Positions 25,101 through 35,841 of a stretch of 64,000 nucleotides of DNA are shown in pieces (position 1 is the first letter of the stretch; each line of letters opens with the position of its first letter). Below the pieces are notes generated by a model, which was not told the DNA's origin, did no database searches, and saw nothing but the letters and a program-made list of their open reading frames with translations. Made by a program: the position numbers and the translations under genes. The DNA comes from Thermothelomyces thermophilus ATCC 42464. Lineage: Eukaryota; Ascomycota; Sordariomycetes; Sordariales; Chaetomiaceae. The DNA is taken from positions 10,850,001 to 10,914,000 of the forward strand of contig NC_016472.1 of NCBI RefSeq assembly GCF_000226095.1. Direction: 5' to 3'.

Positions 25101-25954
25101 TGGGTAGGTGTAATTCCCTGATTAATTAATTAGCCGTGGGATGACGCTCGTTCTCTCTACGCCCCATCGGCGTGATTGCAGTCTGAGCAGGTCGCCGCCG
25201 CTAATCAGAACGTGTTCATAGTAATTACTTCCATTCCTGAGTGCTGCTCAGGTAGGTTTCGCCCACTAATTATGTCCACCCAAGTGACTGGAATTGCGTG
25301 ATTGCTTAATTAGGTGTCGTGGAAAACGCTGAATGGCCTTGACCGTACTGCTGCCGACAAGTGAGACCGGCGTACCGGCATTCGCGGCTTCATCTGGATG
25401 AGATTAACGAGTCCATACACCGGTCTGATTCAGTTGCATTCACGCTTGATTCTCGGAGCGCTTCTTAATGAATCTTCTGAACATGTTGCCCTCTCCGCGT
25501 CCGTTTGTGTCTTCCGGTTTAAGGTTGTTCCTGGTCCGCCCTCATGACATAAAATACCTGAGAGGAAGAAGGTCTTCATGTCGTTTAAGTAGAGTTGGAT
25601 AAGGCATCTCAAAAATGCCAAGAATGGTTGACCATACGCTTGGGTGAAATGGCAGGAGATTTGGAGAGTAGCTCAACGCCCTGCAGGTTGGAGGGGGAGG
25701 GCGTTACGTCATGTATGTTCGAGATTCCTTACAATACGGCTGTTCCGTACTCCGTACAGCAGGGAGCACGCGACTTTGGCTCGCTGTGCTGTCCTGTGCC
25801 TTGAGACCCACAATAAAGTTCCCCAGCTTGCATGTGGATCCTGCCTGCTGCAGCGCAACAAAGCCGCGCTTTCGAGAACTGACAACTTCGAGAACCCTCG
25901 GTCTCTGATGAAGCTTTAACTAGGTTGCCATTGCATTTCCACCCACCACTGGCC
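22151..25954. other. Intergenic region, no gene recognised
   Basis: 3.8 kb of AT-richer DNA, with frequent TTAATTAA-like motifs near 25.1-25.3 kb and a C12G3 block at 22910-22924. Open frames are under about 115 codons and show no domain features. The last few hundred bases should hold the promoter of the WW/FF gene. Confidence 0.5.
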
Positions 25955-27715
25955 ATGCTCAAGTCCACATACCAGCCCTCGCCTTCCACTCTGCCACCGC
26001 TGCCGCCCGGCTGGACCGAGCACAAAGCCCCCACCGGACACACTTACTATTACAATGCCGAAACGAAGGAGTCGACGTACAAGCGGCCGGGCGTCGCGCC
26101 CGCCGCACCGCCCGCCACGCCGCCCGTTGCGCCGCCCGTTGCAGTTCCCGCTGCCGCCCCGATGGACCCGGCCATGAGCAGCTACGTGCAGCATCAGACA
26201 GTGCCGCATCTGAATCTCTCCGACCCGGCAGTCGCAAATGCGTTCATGGCTCAGTACGGACAACACCAACAGGGCAACCGGGGAGGGTTCGGCGCAGGAG
26301 CCAGAGGAGGCTCCCAGTCCAGGCCGCGCCCGCAACCGGTCGACAAGCCGCGGTCCAAAGTCGCCATCCCGGGCTGCGAGCCGTGGATTCTCGTCTACAC
26401 GAAATACGGCCGACGGTTCGTATACAACCCCGTCAAGAATGCGAGCTACTGGCGCATCCCCGAGAAGCTTATGCCCGCTATCCTCGAGCTGGACAAGGCG
26501 CGCATCCGGGAGAAAGCAGAGGGCAAGAAGCCGGAACAGACAGGCGAGGAAAACGAGACGACACAGAACCGCGAGAAGTCGGTCGCGTCCCAAGCCGACG
26601 GATCGCAACAGGAAGAGGCAGCAGCGCACGACTTCGACAGCTCCGAATACGAAGAAGTCGAGGTGACAGATGATGAGGGCGCCGAAGAAGACCAAGATCA
26701 AGACGGTAACGCGCGGAAGCGACAGCGCACCGAGGAGCCCTCAGCCGACGGCAGCGGGCCCGCAGAGTTTACCGAAGCGGACATCGCCGCGCAGCTAGCC
26801 GCCATGGACGCCGAGTACAACGAAGCCGAGCAAGGCGAGGAGGGCGAAGGAGGATGGCAGGAGGGCGACGAAGGGCTTCCGCTGTCCGAGGAAGACGCGC
26901 GCGAGCTCTTCAAGGATATGCTGAACGACTTCCGCATCAACCCCTACAGCCCCTGGGAAAAGCTGCTCGAGGAGGGCAAGGTTTTTGACGACGCGCGCTA
27001 CAGCGTCCTGCCTACGACAAAGGCGCGCAAGGAGGTGTGGGAGGAATGGTCGCGGGCGAAGATCCAAGAAATCAAGGAGCGCCGGGCCAAGGAGGAGAAG
27101 AAGGACCCCCGGATCCCCTACTTGGCGTTCCTGCAGGAGAAGGCCACACCAAAACTGTACTGGCCCGAGTTCCGGCGGAAGTACAAGCGGGAAGAGCCGA
27201 TGAAGAACACCAAGCTGTCGGACAAGGACAGGGAGAAATGGTACCGCGAGCACATCAACCGGCTGAAGCTGCCACAGGCGACGCTCAAGGCTGATCTGAA
27301 GAAACTGCTCGAGTCGGTGCCGCTGTCGGCGCTCAACAACCAGACCATGGTCTCAAACCTGCCGTCCCAAGTACTATCAGACATCCGATACATTTCGCTC
27401 GACCCCAAGGTCCGCGATCCGTTCATCGAGGCGTACATACAGGGCCTCGGACCGCCGCCAGAGGACGGCGAGGCGGCCGAGCAAGAGGACGAGGCAGCCA
27501 AGAAGGCACGGGAAGAGAGACGCAGGCGAGAGAAAGCGTTGGAAGAACGGGAGCGGGCGGTCGCCGAGGAGAAGCGCCGACAGGAGAAAAAGATGCAGTA
27601 CGAACGGGCGAGGCTGCGAGACGAAGAGCGGGAAATCGAGAAGGCGATGCACGTAGGCAAGAAAGGGTTGCAGAGCCAATTAATGGCGGATAGGGATAGG
27701 GCGGAGGAACGGTAA
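25955..27715 (+). CDS. WW/FF-domain pre-mRNA splicing/transcription-elongation protein
   Basis: Nuclear adaptor of the URN1/Dre4/TCERG1 type, a family associated with the spliceosome and the RNA polymerase II tail. It is intronless, 586 aa, starting at the first ATG (MLKSTYQPS). A WW domain sits near residues 16-46 (LPPGWTEHKAPTGHTYYYN ... STYKRP). A second degenerate WW-like segment (PWILVYTKYGRRFVYNP...YWRIPEKL) lies near 145-180. Acidic low-complexity sequence follows, then a region starting EEDARELFKDMLNDF with FF-domain character (about 310-480). The tail is a long charged Arg/Glu coiled coil (about 515-585). The length suits the fungal family. It ends 128 bp from the convergent TAPT1-family gene. 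The choice between URN1 and Prp40-like naming is not certain; a single FF region argues for URN1/Dre4. Confidence 0.9.
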   Translation: MLKSTYQPSPSTLPPLPPGWTEHKAPTGHTYYYNAETKESTYKRPGVAPAAPPATPPVAPPVAVPAAAPMDPAMSSYVQHQTVPHLNLSDPAVANAFMAQYGQHQQGNRGGFGAGARGGSQSRPRPQPVDKPRSKVAIPGCEPWILVYTKYGRRFVYNPVKNASYWRIPEKLMPAILELDKARIREKAEGKKPEQTGEENETTQNREKSVASQADGSQQEEAAAHDFDSSEYEEVEVTDDEGAEEDQDQDGNARKRQRTEEPSADGSGPAEFTEADIAAQLAAMDAEYNEAEQGEEGEGGWQEGDEGLPLSEEDARELFKDMLNDFRINPYSPWEKLLEEGKVFDDARYSVLPTTKARKEVWEEWSRAKIQEIKERRAKEEKKDPRIPYLAFLQEKATPKLYWPEFRRKYKREEPMKNTKLSDKDREKWYREHINRLKLPQATLKADLKKLLESVPLSALNNQTMVSNLPSQVLSDIRYISLDPKVRDPFIEAYIQGLGPPPEDGEAAEQEDEAAKKAREERRRREKALEERERAVAEEKRRQEKKMQYERARLRDEEREIEKAMHVGKKGLQSQLMADRDRAEER

Positions 27716-27843
27716 CCAGGAGTGCCAAATGGCCAAGTTTAAAGAAAAGCTGTTCGGCTACGAGTATTTGCCACGCTGAAAACGCCGCGCAATGCACCCA
27801 AGATCGACAACACCAAGCTGATACCGTCGCGAGGGATGCACAA

Positions 27844-30800
27844 CTACCAAATCCGCCTCGCAACCATCTCATACCTCATGACCCTCGAAAAGTCCTTCTC
27901 CTTGTCCCGCTCTATGTTTGCCTCTGCTTTCTTCTCCCGCTCCTTCGCCTTTCTCAGACCTTCTAGATCATCGCCAAATATCCACCGCCGTCGGTCATCG
28001 CCAACCTCCACCTGCCCATAGCCGCCCACGCGCTTGCCCTTCGCATCGAACGACTCGCGCTCGGCCTGCCCGGTCGCGATGGCGTGCTCCTTAATCTTCA
28101 TGCGCGCGTACCGGTCGCGTGCATATCGCAGGAGCACCATGCCCAGCAGTAGTTTGACGACCAGGAGGATAAGGAAAAGCAGCATAAACACGACCACCAT
28201 GGTAAGCGCGGCGATGGCGTCATCGCTGGTGAAGGAGAGTTTCCATAGCCTAGATGGCCATGCCGCGGTATCGCCACTGCCAAATGACCCAGCTGTCGCG
28301 TTTTCGGGCTGGTCGGCGGTGTAGGGGTAGCCGAGGACGGAGCGGCCCAGGGCGTTGCGAATGAGATGGTCTATCCGGTCGAGCGCGGCGAGCATGGCTG
28401 GGGATGGCGTTGCGTTGTCAACTGAGAGGGAGGTTTGGGTGGTCGGGGGGAGAGGAGTCGGAAGGTGCGTGGCGAGGAGCATGTTGTAAATTTGGACAGA
28501 GGCTCGGATAAAGAGGCAAGAAAGGGGGAAAAGGGGGAGGCCCAAGCGGCGCGTCAGGGACGGGGTCACGAAGGCCTGGAATGAGGTGAGAATCAGTCAG
28601 AGCCTGAGCAACATTGCCCAGCAGGGGGGGAAACTCACGTTGGTGTAGTAGTCTTTGCACAGGATGTCGAGAATCCTCGAGTAAAAGGTCGGCTTGATGT
28701 TGTTGAACTTGTTGATGTAGGCGTGCTTGATCCAATCTACCACCATTTCGCTGCCGATTACAACAATAAACGGGGACAGCACCTCACCTGACCACAGCCA
28801 CGACGGGAGGATAGTGAAGCTGGCCGGGAGGATAGACGAGGTGTGCAGCGGGATACTGCTCGGACCGCTGTCCTCGCTGCCGGCACCAGGAACCGACAGT
28901 CCGCCCACCTCGACAACGTTGCGCATCCCGATGATGATCAACATGATCCAGAGCTGGAAGCGCTCGACAATGTCGGCGCAGGCCAGCTGAAACGTGTTCT
29001 CCTTCTCGAAGCGCTTGAAGACTGCGCTCTTGATCTCGACGAACTGGTTCGACATGAGGAGAGTCAGGAGGGCGTTGGAGTACGAATTGACGGCAACGTT
29101 GAGGGCAATGACCTGGTAAAAGAGAATGACAGAGTGCAGGATGTTGTAGACGAGGGCGAGCAGGAACATGCCCAGCGGCAGCATCACCTTGGAACGGCCG
29201 GAGCTGTTCCGGGAGAGCGTCTCGGTGCTGAAAAGGCATTCAAAGACGTCTTGCCCCAAGGCCGAGAGGAGCCTGTCGCCAACTTCGAGGAGGTTGTAGA
29301 TGGCGTAGAGCTTGATGGCAGACTGGGCCCGGATGAAGTGGTACATCCGACTAGCGTCGAGGTTCATAAGCGCTATGGAGCTGCAAATCAGAATGGCTCC
29401 CTGGAGGAGATCGGCTTTGTGAAACGACGTCAGGTTGGAAGGATTCGATTTGGTTCTGCGGTGCCTGAACACTCCGGATTGCCTGGTGCCCTGATTCTTC
29501 GACAAGGCACCTGCGCTGGTTCCCGACGGGCGGCGATGGTTCGGACGGCGGCTTTTGGACTCGCTCACCTCGCCCGTGAACCCCGTGACGTGTGCGCTGC
29601 TGTCATGGACATCTCGTGCCCTACTCCTGCTCCTCGACTCCTCATTCCGGTGTCCATGTCCGCCAGAACTCGACGTGTCGCGACCGCGGCGCCCTCGTTG
29701 CCACAAACGCCCGAGGCCATGCCAGACGAACTCTATGAGCCACCTTGTTTCCTTACCCACCACGTAGGCCCACCAGCGAACCAGAACGGAAGCTGCAATG
29801 CAGAAACGCATGGGCAGCACGGTGAAAGTCCACAGCCAGGCATCAAAGCAAGCTGCGGCCCCGAAGGCCATGGCCGTTTCGAGATACCATGGCAGCAGCA
29901 GAAAGTTCTTGAGGCGTTCAAACTTGATGGCGCTTGACTCATATGGCATGTCACTTGCGTACGAGTGGTGGATATAAAGAGGACTTGGCCGCTGTCCCGC
30001 TAGCTCCAGTTGCAGTAACGTAGGGATCGACATCGGAGGCAGTGGGATCGTGGGAGGAATCGGAGACGGGAGGGGCGGCTCAGCTGTATCAGTCCGAGGC
30101 TGACTGGCAGTTTTATCTGTCGTCATGGAGTGGCTGCTTGAGCCGCCGAGCTCGAGGGCAGCCGGCGAGGCGGCTCGAAACGAGTTGCGACGCGGAGACT
30201 GATGTGCCGCAGACTGTCCAAGGTTCCTTCGCCTGCCCATTGGCGGCGTGGAGAGCGTGCGGCCACTCATTCCCGGCCGTTCATGCGAGGCCCTTGAACC
30301 TGAAATATCACCGCGTTGCCTTTCTCGCGTGTCGTCTAAACCTTGTTGCGTCGTGTTCTCCTCCGTCGCTCTCGACAGCCGCCTGCTTGCCTCGACGATC
30401 CCGGCAGTCAGCGGCGTGTTCCCAATCGCACGCTCTGGTAAGGCAGCAACGGGCAGTGACTCGGGGGCGGCGGTCAGTTCCTGCATTTTGGACGCAGAGA
30501 GGCGCCTAACCCCATCAGAAATGCTCGTCTTGGTGTTGGACCTGCTTCGCGTCTTTGTGGCGCTGTTTGTATCCCTCGCGGAGGCTGCGGCGAGCGCAAT
30601 GTGTTCCGCAGATGAAGATCCATGCAACGACCCGCCATCGCTCTGGCTATCGCTAGATGGATCGGGAGTCGGTACACCGATGAGTGGGTTCGACACTGCT
30701 CGTTCTCGGGGCAGGCTCGAGTCTGTGGTGTTTCTCGGCGGCGGATCGCTCGGCGTTAGGACCGGGGAGGGAAGTTGCGTGGCGGTGCTTTGGGATTCCA

Positions 30801-30924
30801 TCCTGCTCCTTCTCCCCCCGTTCTGTTTATCAGGTCTGCTATCCGACACATTCTTGAGGTTGGCGGTTGCAGCGGCATCGGCCGGAGGCGGTGTCTTGGT
30901 ATGCTCTCGGTCGGTGCTCTCCAT
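27844..30924 (-). CDS. TAPT1/Emp65-family (DUF747) ER membrane protein
   Basis: Multi-pass membrane protein of the family that includes human TAPT1 and yeast Emp65, linked to ER protein quality control and ciliary or Golgi functions. Exons 30924-28639 and 28575-27844 (GTGAGT..CAG, 64 nt) give 1005 aa. The first ~290 residues are low-complexity Ser/Pro/Arg-rich. The conserved block starts at LLQLELAGQRPSPLYIHHSY and continues through several hydrophobic segments to EMVVDWIKHAYINKFNNIKP, a family hallmark. A Ser/Arg-rich insert of about 110 residues (HGHRNEESRSRSRARD...) sits inside the first half. Exon 2 carries a further strong transmembrane helix (ALTMVVVFMLLFLILLVVK) and a charged coiled-coil end. 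It is divergent from the dienelactone hydrolase. Confidence 0.9.
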
Positions 30925-31886
30925 CGTACACAGTATGTCGAGAAAAAGGAACTGCTTAATTTACATCATCATGTGCGCCTCTTTGATGAAGTTAGCTCGT
31001 GGAATCAAAAGACAAATGCAGTAAAGGAACGGAACGAAGCGGCAGTGGATAGCTTGGATGACGATACGCGATGCGCAATCTGGAAAGGACAGCCTGCCAA
31101 CAGATTCCCCCTGCATCATTCCGTCAGCCCTGCACCAGCCCAGGCACGACCTTCCCGTCTTGGCGGGCCGTTGTGGCGGCGGCTTCCACGCTTTACCCCA
31201 CTTTTTCCTCCTCCAGGTCCCCGCTCATGCCAATCAAGGCCAAAAGACGAACGGAAACGCACGATCGCCGATCCCAAAGAACGCAAGATGGGCTCGCCAG
31301 CGCCCCCTTTGGACAAGAAAGGGCATGCAGAGCTCCAATTATGACCCGACAACGGGGCCTCGATACTCAATGGCTGTGAGACGCGCAATGCAACCGGAGT
31401 GGAGCGCAGAAACTGCGGACCCGGATGGCAGCTCAGGTGTTCGGATAAGGTGCCAAAGTCGAAGACCACACGCCGAAACGATTGATCAATGAAGCAGTCC
31501 TGTCTGTACTCACGGTGTCACAGAGCATGCTGTATATCAACATTGGCTCGATTTCTGGTGCAACGCAACGTTAATTCTGCGTGCCTTGGAGAGGCGTGTT
31601 TCGCATTGACGGATGCGGACCATGGATGGGATGGTGTAATCAGGGCGGGGTTCAATTCGGCCGAAGGAGGGGTGGAGGGGCAAGAACTGGGTTCTGACCA
31701 ACGGCGGCAACTACAAATCCGACAATCCGACTGCAAAGGAAGCTTCGAGACTCCGCTCTCGTTCCACACCAGGAAAGCTTGAAGAGAATCGCATCCCTCC
31801 CCGGCCCGTGAACATCAAAAAACCTGCTCTGCAGCCGTCACAGTCACCCAGTCCAACCGCCGCCAACGTTAAGAACCAGTTCCGCC
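30925..31886. promoter_or_regulatory. Divergent promoter between the TAPT1-family gene and the dienelactone hydrolase gene
   Basis: 962 bp between two start codons pointing apart, so both promoters must lie here. I see no gene and no well-defined operator. Confidence 0.5.
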
Positions 31887-32770
31887 ATGGCTTCCAACCC
31901 CCCCGGAAGATGCTGCACCGTTGGTGTCCTGCATGAGTATGTCGCCGTCGAGATGCCATTTCTTGCCTGAGCTGACATCCTACCCTCCTCTTCCCTAGGG
32001 GCACGCCCACGGGCAAGATGGTCCGCGTCGCGGGCAAGCACGACGCCTACCTCGCGACCCCCCCCGCCGATAAGGAACACAAGGGCGCCGGCATCCTGAT
32101 CATCCCCGATGTCATCGGCATCTGGCAGAATAGCAAGCTCATCGCAGACCAATTCGCTGCCAACGGCTACCTGACGCTGCTCCTCGACGTTTTCGAAGGC
32201 GATGCGCTCCAACTGAACCGCCCCGCCGGGTTCAACATTATGGAGTGGCTGACCAAGGGATCGGATGGCAAGACCCCGCACACCAAGGAAGCCGTGGACC
32301 CGATCGTCTTGGATGGCATCAAGGCGCTCAAGGAGGAATACGGCGTCACAAAGCTGGGCGCCGTGGGCTATTGCTTCGGCGCCAAGGTACGTTCACATGG
32401 TGTCCCGAGGGCAAAGCAGACGAGAAAGGACTGACAATCTGTTGCCAAGTACGTCGTGAGACACTACAAGAACGGCATCGCCGTCGGCTACGTCGCCCAC
32501 CCGTCCTTTGTCGAGGAAGAGGAGCTTGCGGCCATCTCGGGCCCGCTCGCCATCTCGGCCGCCGAGACCGACACCATCTTCCCCTCCGAGAAGCGCCACC
32601 GGTCTGAGGAGATTCTCAAGGAGGTTGGCCAACCCTACCAAATCAACCTCTTCTCGCAGGTCGAGCACGGTTTCGCCGTCCGTTGCGACCCGTCTATCAA
32701 GGTGCAGAAGTTTGCCAAGGAGCAGGCCTTTTTGCAGGCAGTCACCTGGTTCAACGAGTATCTCCTGTGA
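31887..32770 (+). CDS. Dienelactone hydrolase-family protein
   Basis: Alpha/beta hydrolase of the dienelactone hydrolase family, which opens the lactone ring of dienelactones in chlorinated catechol breakdown or acts on related esters. Exons 31887-31936, 31999-32386 and 32450-32770 give 252 aa, the usual size. Introns are GTATGT..TAG and GTACGT..AAG. The catalytic triad is visible: Cys142 in GYCFGAK, Asp187 in AETD and His219 in VEHGF. The short first exon (MASNPPGRCCTVGVLHE) is confirmed by the conserved CC...HEG start of fungal members. It stands next to an aromatic-type gene set and could take part in it, but members of this family are also widespread as stand-alone genes, so the pathway role is inference. 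Confidence 0.92.
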
Positions 32771-34336
32771 TGGAAAGGGGTAGGATAGCTGCCAGATCCC
32801 TGTATGGCATCTGCCGGTCGGAGCTGCCGACCTTTATGATCTCTATAATGAAGTCATGACACTTTGCATTTGCCGTCTGTCTCGTTCTTGCTTTTGAGCT
32901 AGATTGATCGTGCTGCTGCCTCGTGTCATGCAGGACTAGCGCTCTTTACCTTTCTCTCTGACCCGGTATGGCTGGTTATTGCCGGGTGTTGTAAGCCCAA
33001 AGACGCTCTCAACTGCTGAAACAGGGTTCCCTGTCTACGCTAAGGTTATTTATTAGACGACGAGCATACCAAAAGAGGTTAGGTTGAATGTATGTATATA
33101 CGTACTCGATGGATGTGTACTCTGTACCGTACAAGTAGGCATTCAATTTCCCAGCATGTCTTGCCAGGAAAGAGTGAGTACCTTGAACTCGAGACGCTTC
33201 CTGGCGAGAACACCAATGGCGACTGTGTTGCCTTAGGCTTCTTGCTTCGACCTGACGGCGAAGGCCAGATCAGAGTACGTGCCTTTCAGTATTGCCCATT
33301 CTTTGAACCTAATTACCTATTTGTAGCAAGGTAACTGGTGAGCTTCGGCCAAGCAAATCTTCTCCATTCATTATTAGTACCTAGTATGAAGATGTGACTG
33401 CCTCAAGGTTGCCATGCACAAGCAAGCTCGAGGGCCTCGTCCAATATGAACATGAGGCCCATGATGTAGAAAGGCATTCCCGTCATCAAGCTACTTGGCA
33501 GTTTTATCTAGAAAGAGGTACTGAAGTATGTGCCTCTGACAACCTTCCAATACCAAGGAAAAATAGGTAATTATAGAGTAGTGTAGAAAGGGCCAGGGCA
33601 GCGGAGGATGCAGCGTAGTGTAGTGTAGCCCAACTAGCAGCTAACTAAGTACCAATGAAGCTATGATTTGCAAGGGAAACAGGAAGGGCGAGGCGAGGCG
33701 GGGTCGCAGCTATTATTCCTGTTCAATCGTAAAGCTGCTGGCACTTATCCCATTGCGTCAGCGTTTCTTCGTATACCAGGGCGATCTTGGACCTGATCGG
33801 GCGATCTTTCTACAATGCCCCGATCTCAGACCCAGCCAGCTCGGTTTCGCGATTAGTTAGCTAACGCCCATGGGATGTCATGACAGCGGACTTTCGTCTC
33901 TTGTCTCACACAAACCATAGTCACGCGATGGTCTAGCCGTCGACCGGTGAAGGACCGAACGCGACCAACAGGTGTCTCCGCATTTGTGCAACTACGGATC
34001 AGTTGCTCGAATTAGTGTAGTCTTGGGGGGAATCACAAAGGGACGTTTTTGGACCGGTGCACAATTGCGGACTCCCACATTCTGTGTCTGTGCCATCTGA
34101 CATCAAATTCCTCAGTCATCCTCTCTTTTGAACCCATGACACCGGCGAAATTGGCGACCAGCAACTCACCACCGCCTCTGGCTGTTCCTTGTGGAAGCCG
34201 ATGGATGCGGGGCGGCTATTAGACAACCCTCGGGCTGGGTCCGAACATCATCACCGTTGAGTCCCTCGGCTTTCCAGACAGACTGGCTCTGCAGTCGTCC
34301 CTTCTCTTCCGCGGGCCCGCTCTGTGGCGTCTCGAC
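32771..34336. other. Intergenic region, no gene recognised
   Basis: 1.57 kb with short open frames only. It holds the dienelactone hydrolase terminator and the promoter of the broken rhodopsin-domain gene. Nothing else recognised. Confidence 0.45.
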
Positions 34337-35616
34337 ATGGGGACACTAGACCTGGTACCGAGACAGTCGTCGTCCGCCCACTCCGTGGATGATGGTTTGT
34401 CCCACGAAGACCTAGGGCCGCAGCTTAACCTCGTCTTCTGGCTCCTCACATCGCTGGCCGCCACATTTCTCGTCCTAAGAATCTACTGCAAGTTCCACCG
34501 CGGCCGGCGCCTATGGTGGGACGACTACTTCCTGATCGCATCATAGGTCAGTCACACACAAAGGCTGCTGAGGTGGACGACGCCCAAGCTGATCGTGTGC
34601 CCTAGGTCTCGTTGGTTGTCTCGGCTTCCACCACCTCGGTGTGCGTGAGTCTCGACTACGGCAAGCACGCCCACGACATGGACCTAGCGAACCTCCCCAA
34701 GATGACCTTCATCGCCGTCTTTGCCGGCTTCTTCTCCGTCCTCGCTACCGCCCGAAGCAAGACATCCTTTGCCCTCACCCTGCTCCGGCTTAGCCAAGGC
34801 TGGGTGATGAAGACCATCATCTGGTTCGTCATGATCACGATGAACGCCATCATGGGAACCGCCATGCTCTTCATGTGGATCAAGTGCCGGCCCTTCGCCA
34901 AGGTGTGGGACGATACCTTGGATGGGTGGTGCATCGAACCGGCCAAAATCGTGATTCTGTATCAGTGGTCCGTTGGTAAGTATCCCCTCGATGGCCGGCA
35001 GCAATGGAGGGTGGCGGCGGTAGCGGCGGGCTGACGCTGATCATGACGACAGGCTGGTCCGGCTGTTCCGACGTGGTTCTCGCCCTTCTCCCTTGGAATA
35101 TCCTCTTCCATATGCGCAAGACGTTGGACGTCAAGGAACGGCTTGGGATTGCAATTGCTATGAGCATGGGCCTCGTGTACGAGGAATTTCCTCCTCCGCC
35201 ATCGACTTCCTACCACAACAAAGCAGCTAATACAGGCTGTAGTGCCGGTGTCGCATCCTTCGTCAAGTTGGCCATGCTGCCGAGACTTACGGGAGATCCG
35301 AGTATGCTGACCCCTATAACCCATCTCCCTCCTTTTTGCTTCGGTGGCAGCGGCGCGTTGCTCTGACATGGGTTTTTTCATAGCTGATACCGTCACTGTC
35401 ACCACTTGAGGCAGCGCAGAAGGCGGGCTCACCATCATTGCCGCCTCCATCCCCGTCCTCCGCACTCTCATCCGTGGCAAGAAGGGTCATTCAACCGCCA
35501 GGATCGACACGGAAAACGAGCAACGCCTCAACTCGGCAAGCTTCGTAACACTGCCGACAGAGAGAAAAGAAGGAATAGATAATTATGGATGTGTACATCT
35601 ACGGAGCATGATGTGA
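34337..35616 (+). pseudogene. Fungal rhodopsin-domain (SAT4-like) 7-TM protein, interrupted by two stops
   Basis: Integral membrane protein of the fungal rhodopsin-domain family. Five exons fit family sequence: 34337-34546, 34606-34975, 35053-35176, 35243-35301 and 35384-35616. Family features are RRLWWDDYFLIAS in exon 1, LDYGKHAHDMDL, CRPFAKVWDDTLDGWC and the LALLPWNILFHM block, then GSAEGGLTIIAASIPVLR. Two in-frame stops fall exactly where the family has Trp: TAG at 34544-34546 (DDYFLIAS-W-VSL) and TGA at 35407-35409 (TVTVTT-W-GSAEG). Each is one G-to-A change from TGG. All splice sites still look usable, so the loss appears recent. An alternative is that the first stop is avoided by another donor, but I found none. 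A sequencing error at both sites is unlikely but possible. Confidence 0.75.
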
Positions 35617-35841
35617 TAATTAACAGTGTATTTTGCTTCATGCGTTTTGACGTTTGGTTTTCTTGACTGCCACGGGAGTTTTGCCATTTGCTTTCAGCAG
35701 GCTTCCTCTGAAGACCCAACGTCGGAAACGGGGATTGAACCTTTCACGCATGCACGTAATGAATGATGACTCGCCTGGACGGCCAGGCTGCTATGTAGTT
35801 GTAGGAAGACGCCACGCTACGGGTTCAGTGCTGACGCGTTA

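Noticed and set aside
28843-29937. 364-codon plus-strand open frame
   Set aside because: Antisense to the TAPT1-family gene, whose minus-strand frame carries conserved family blocks.
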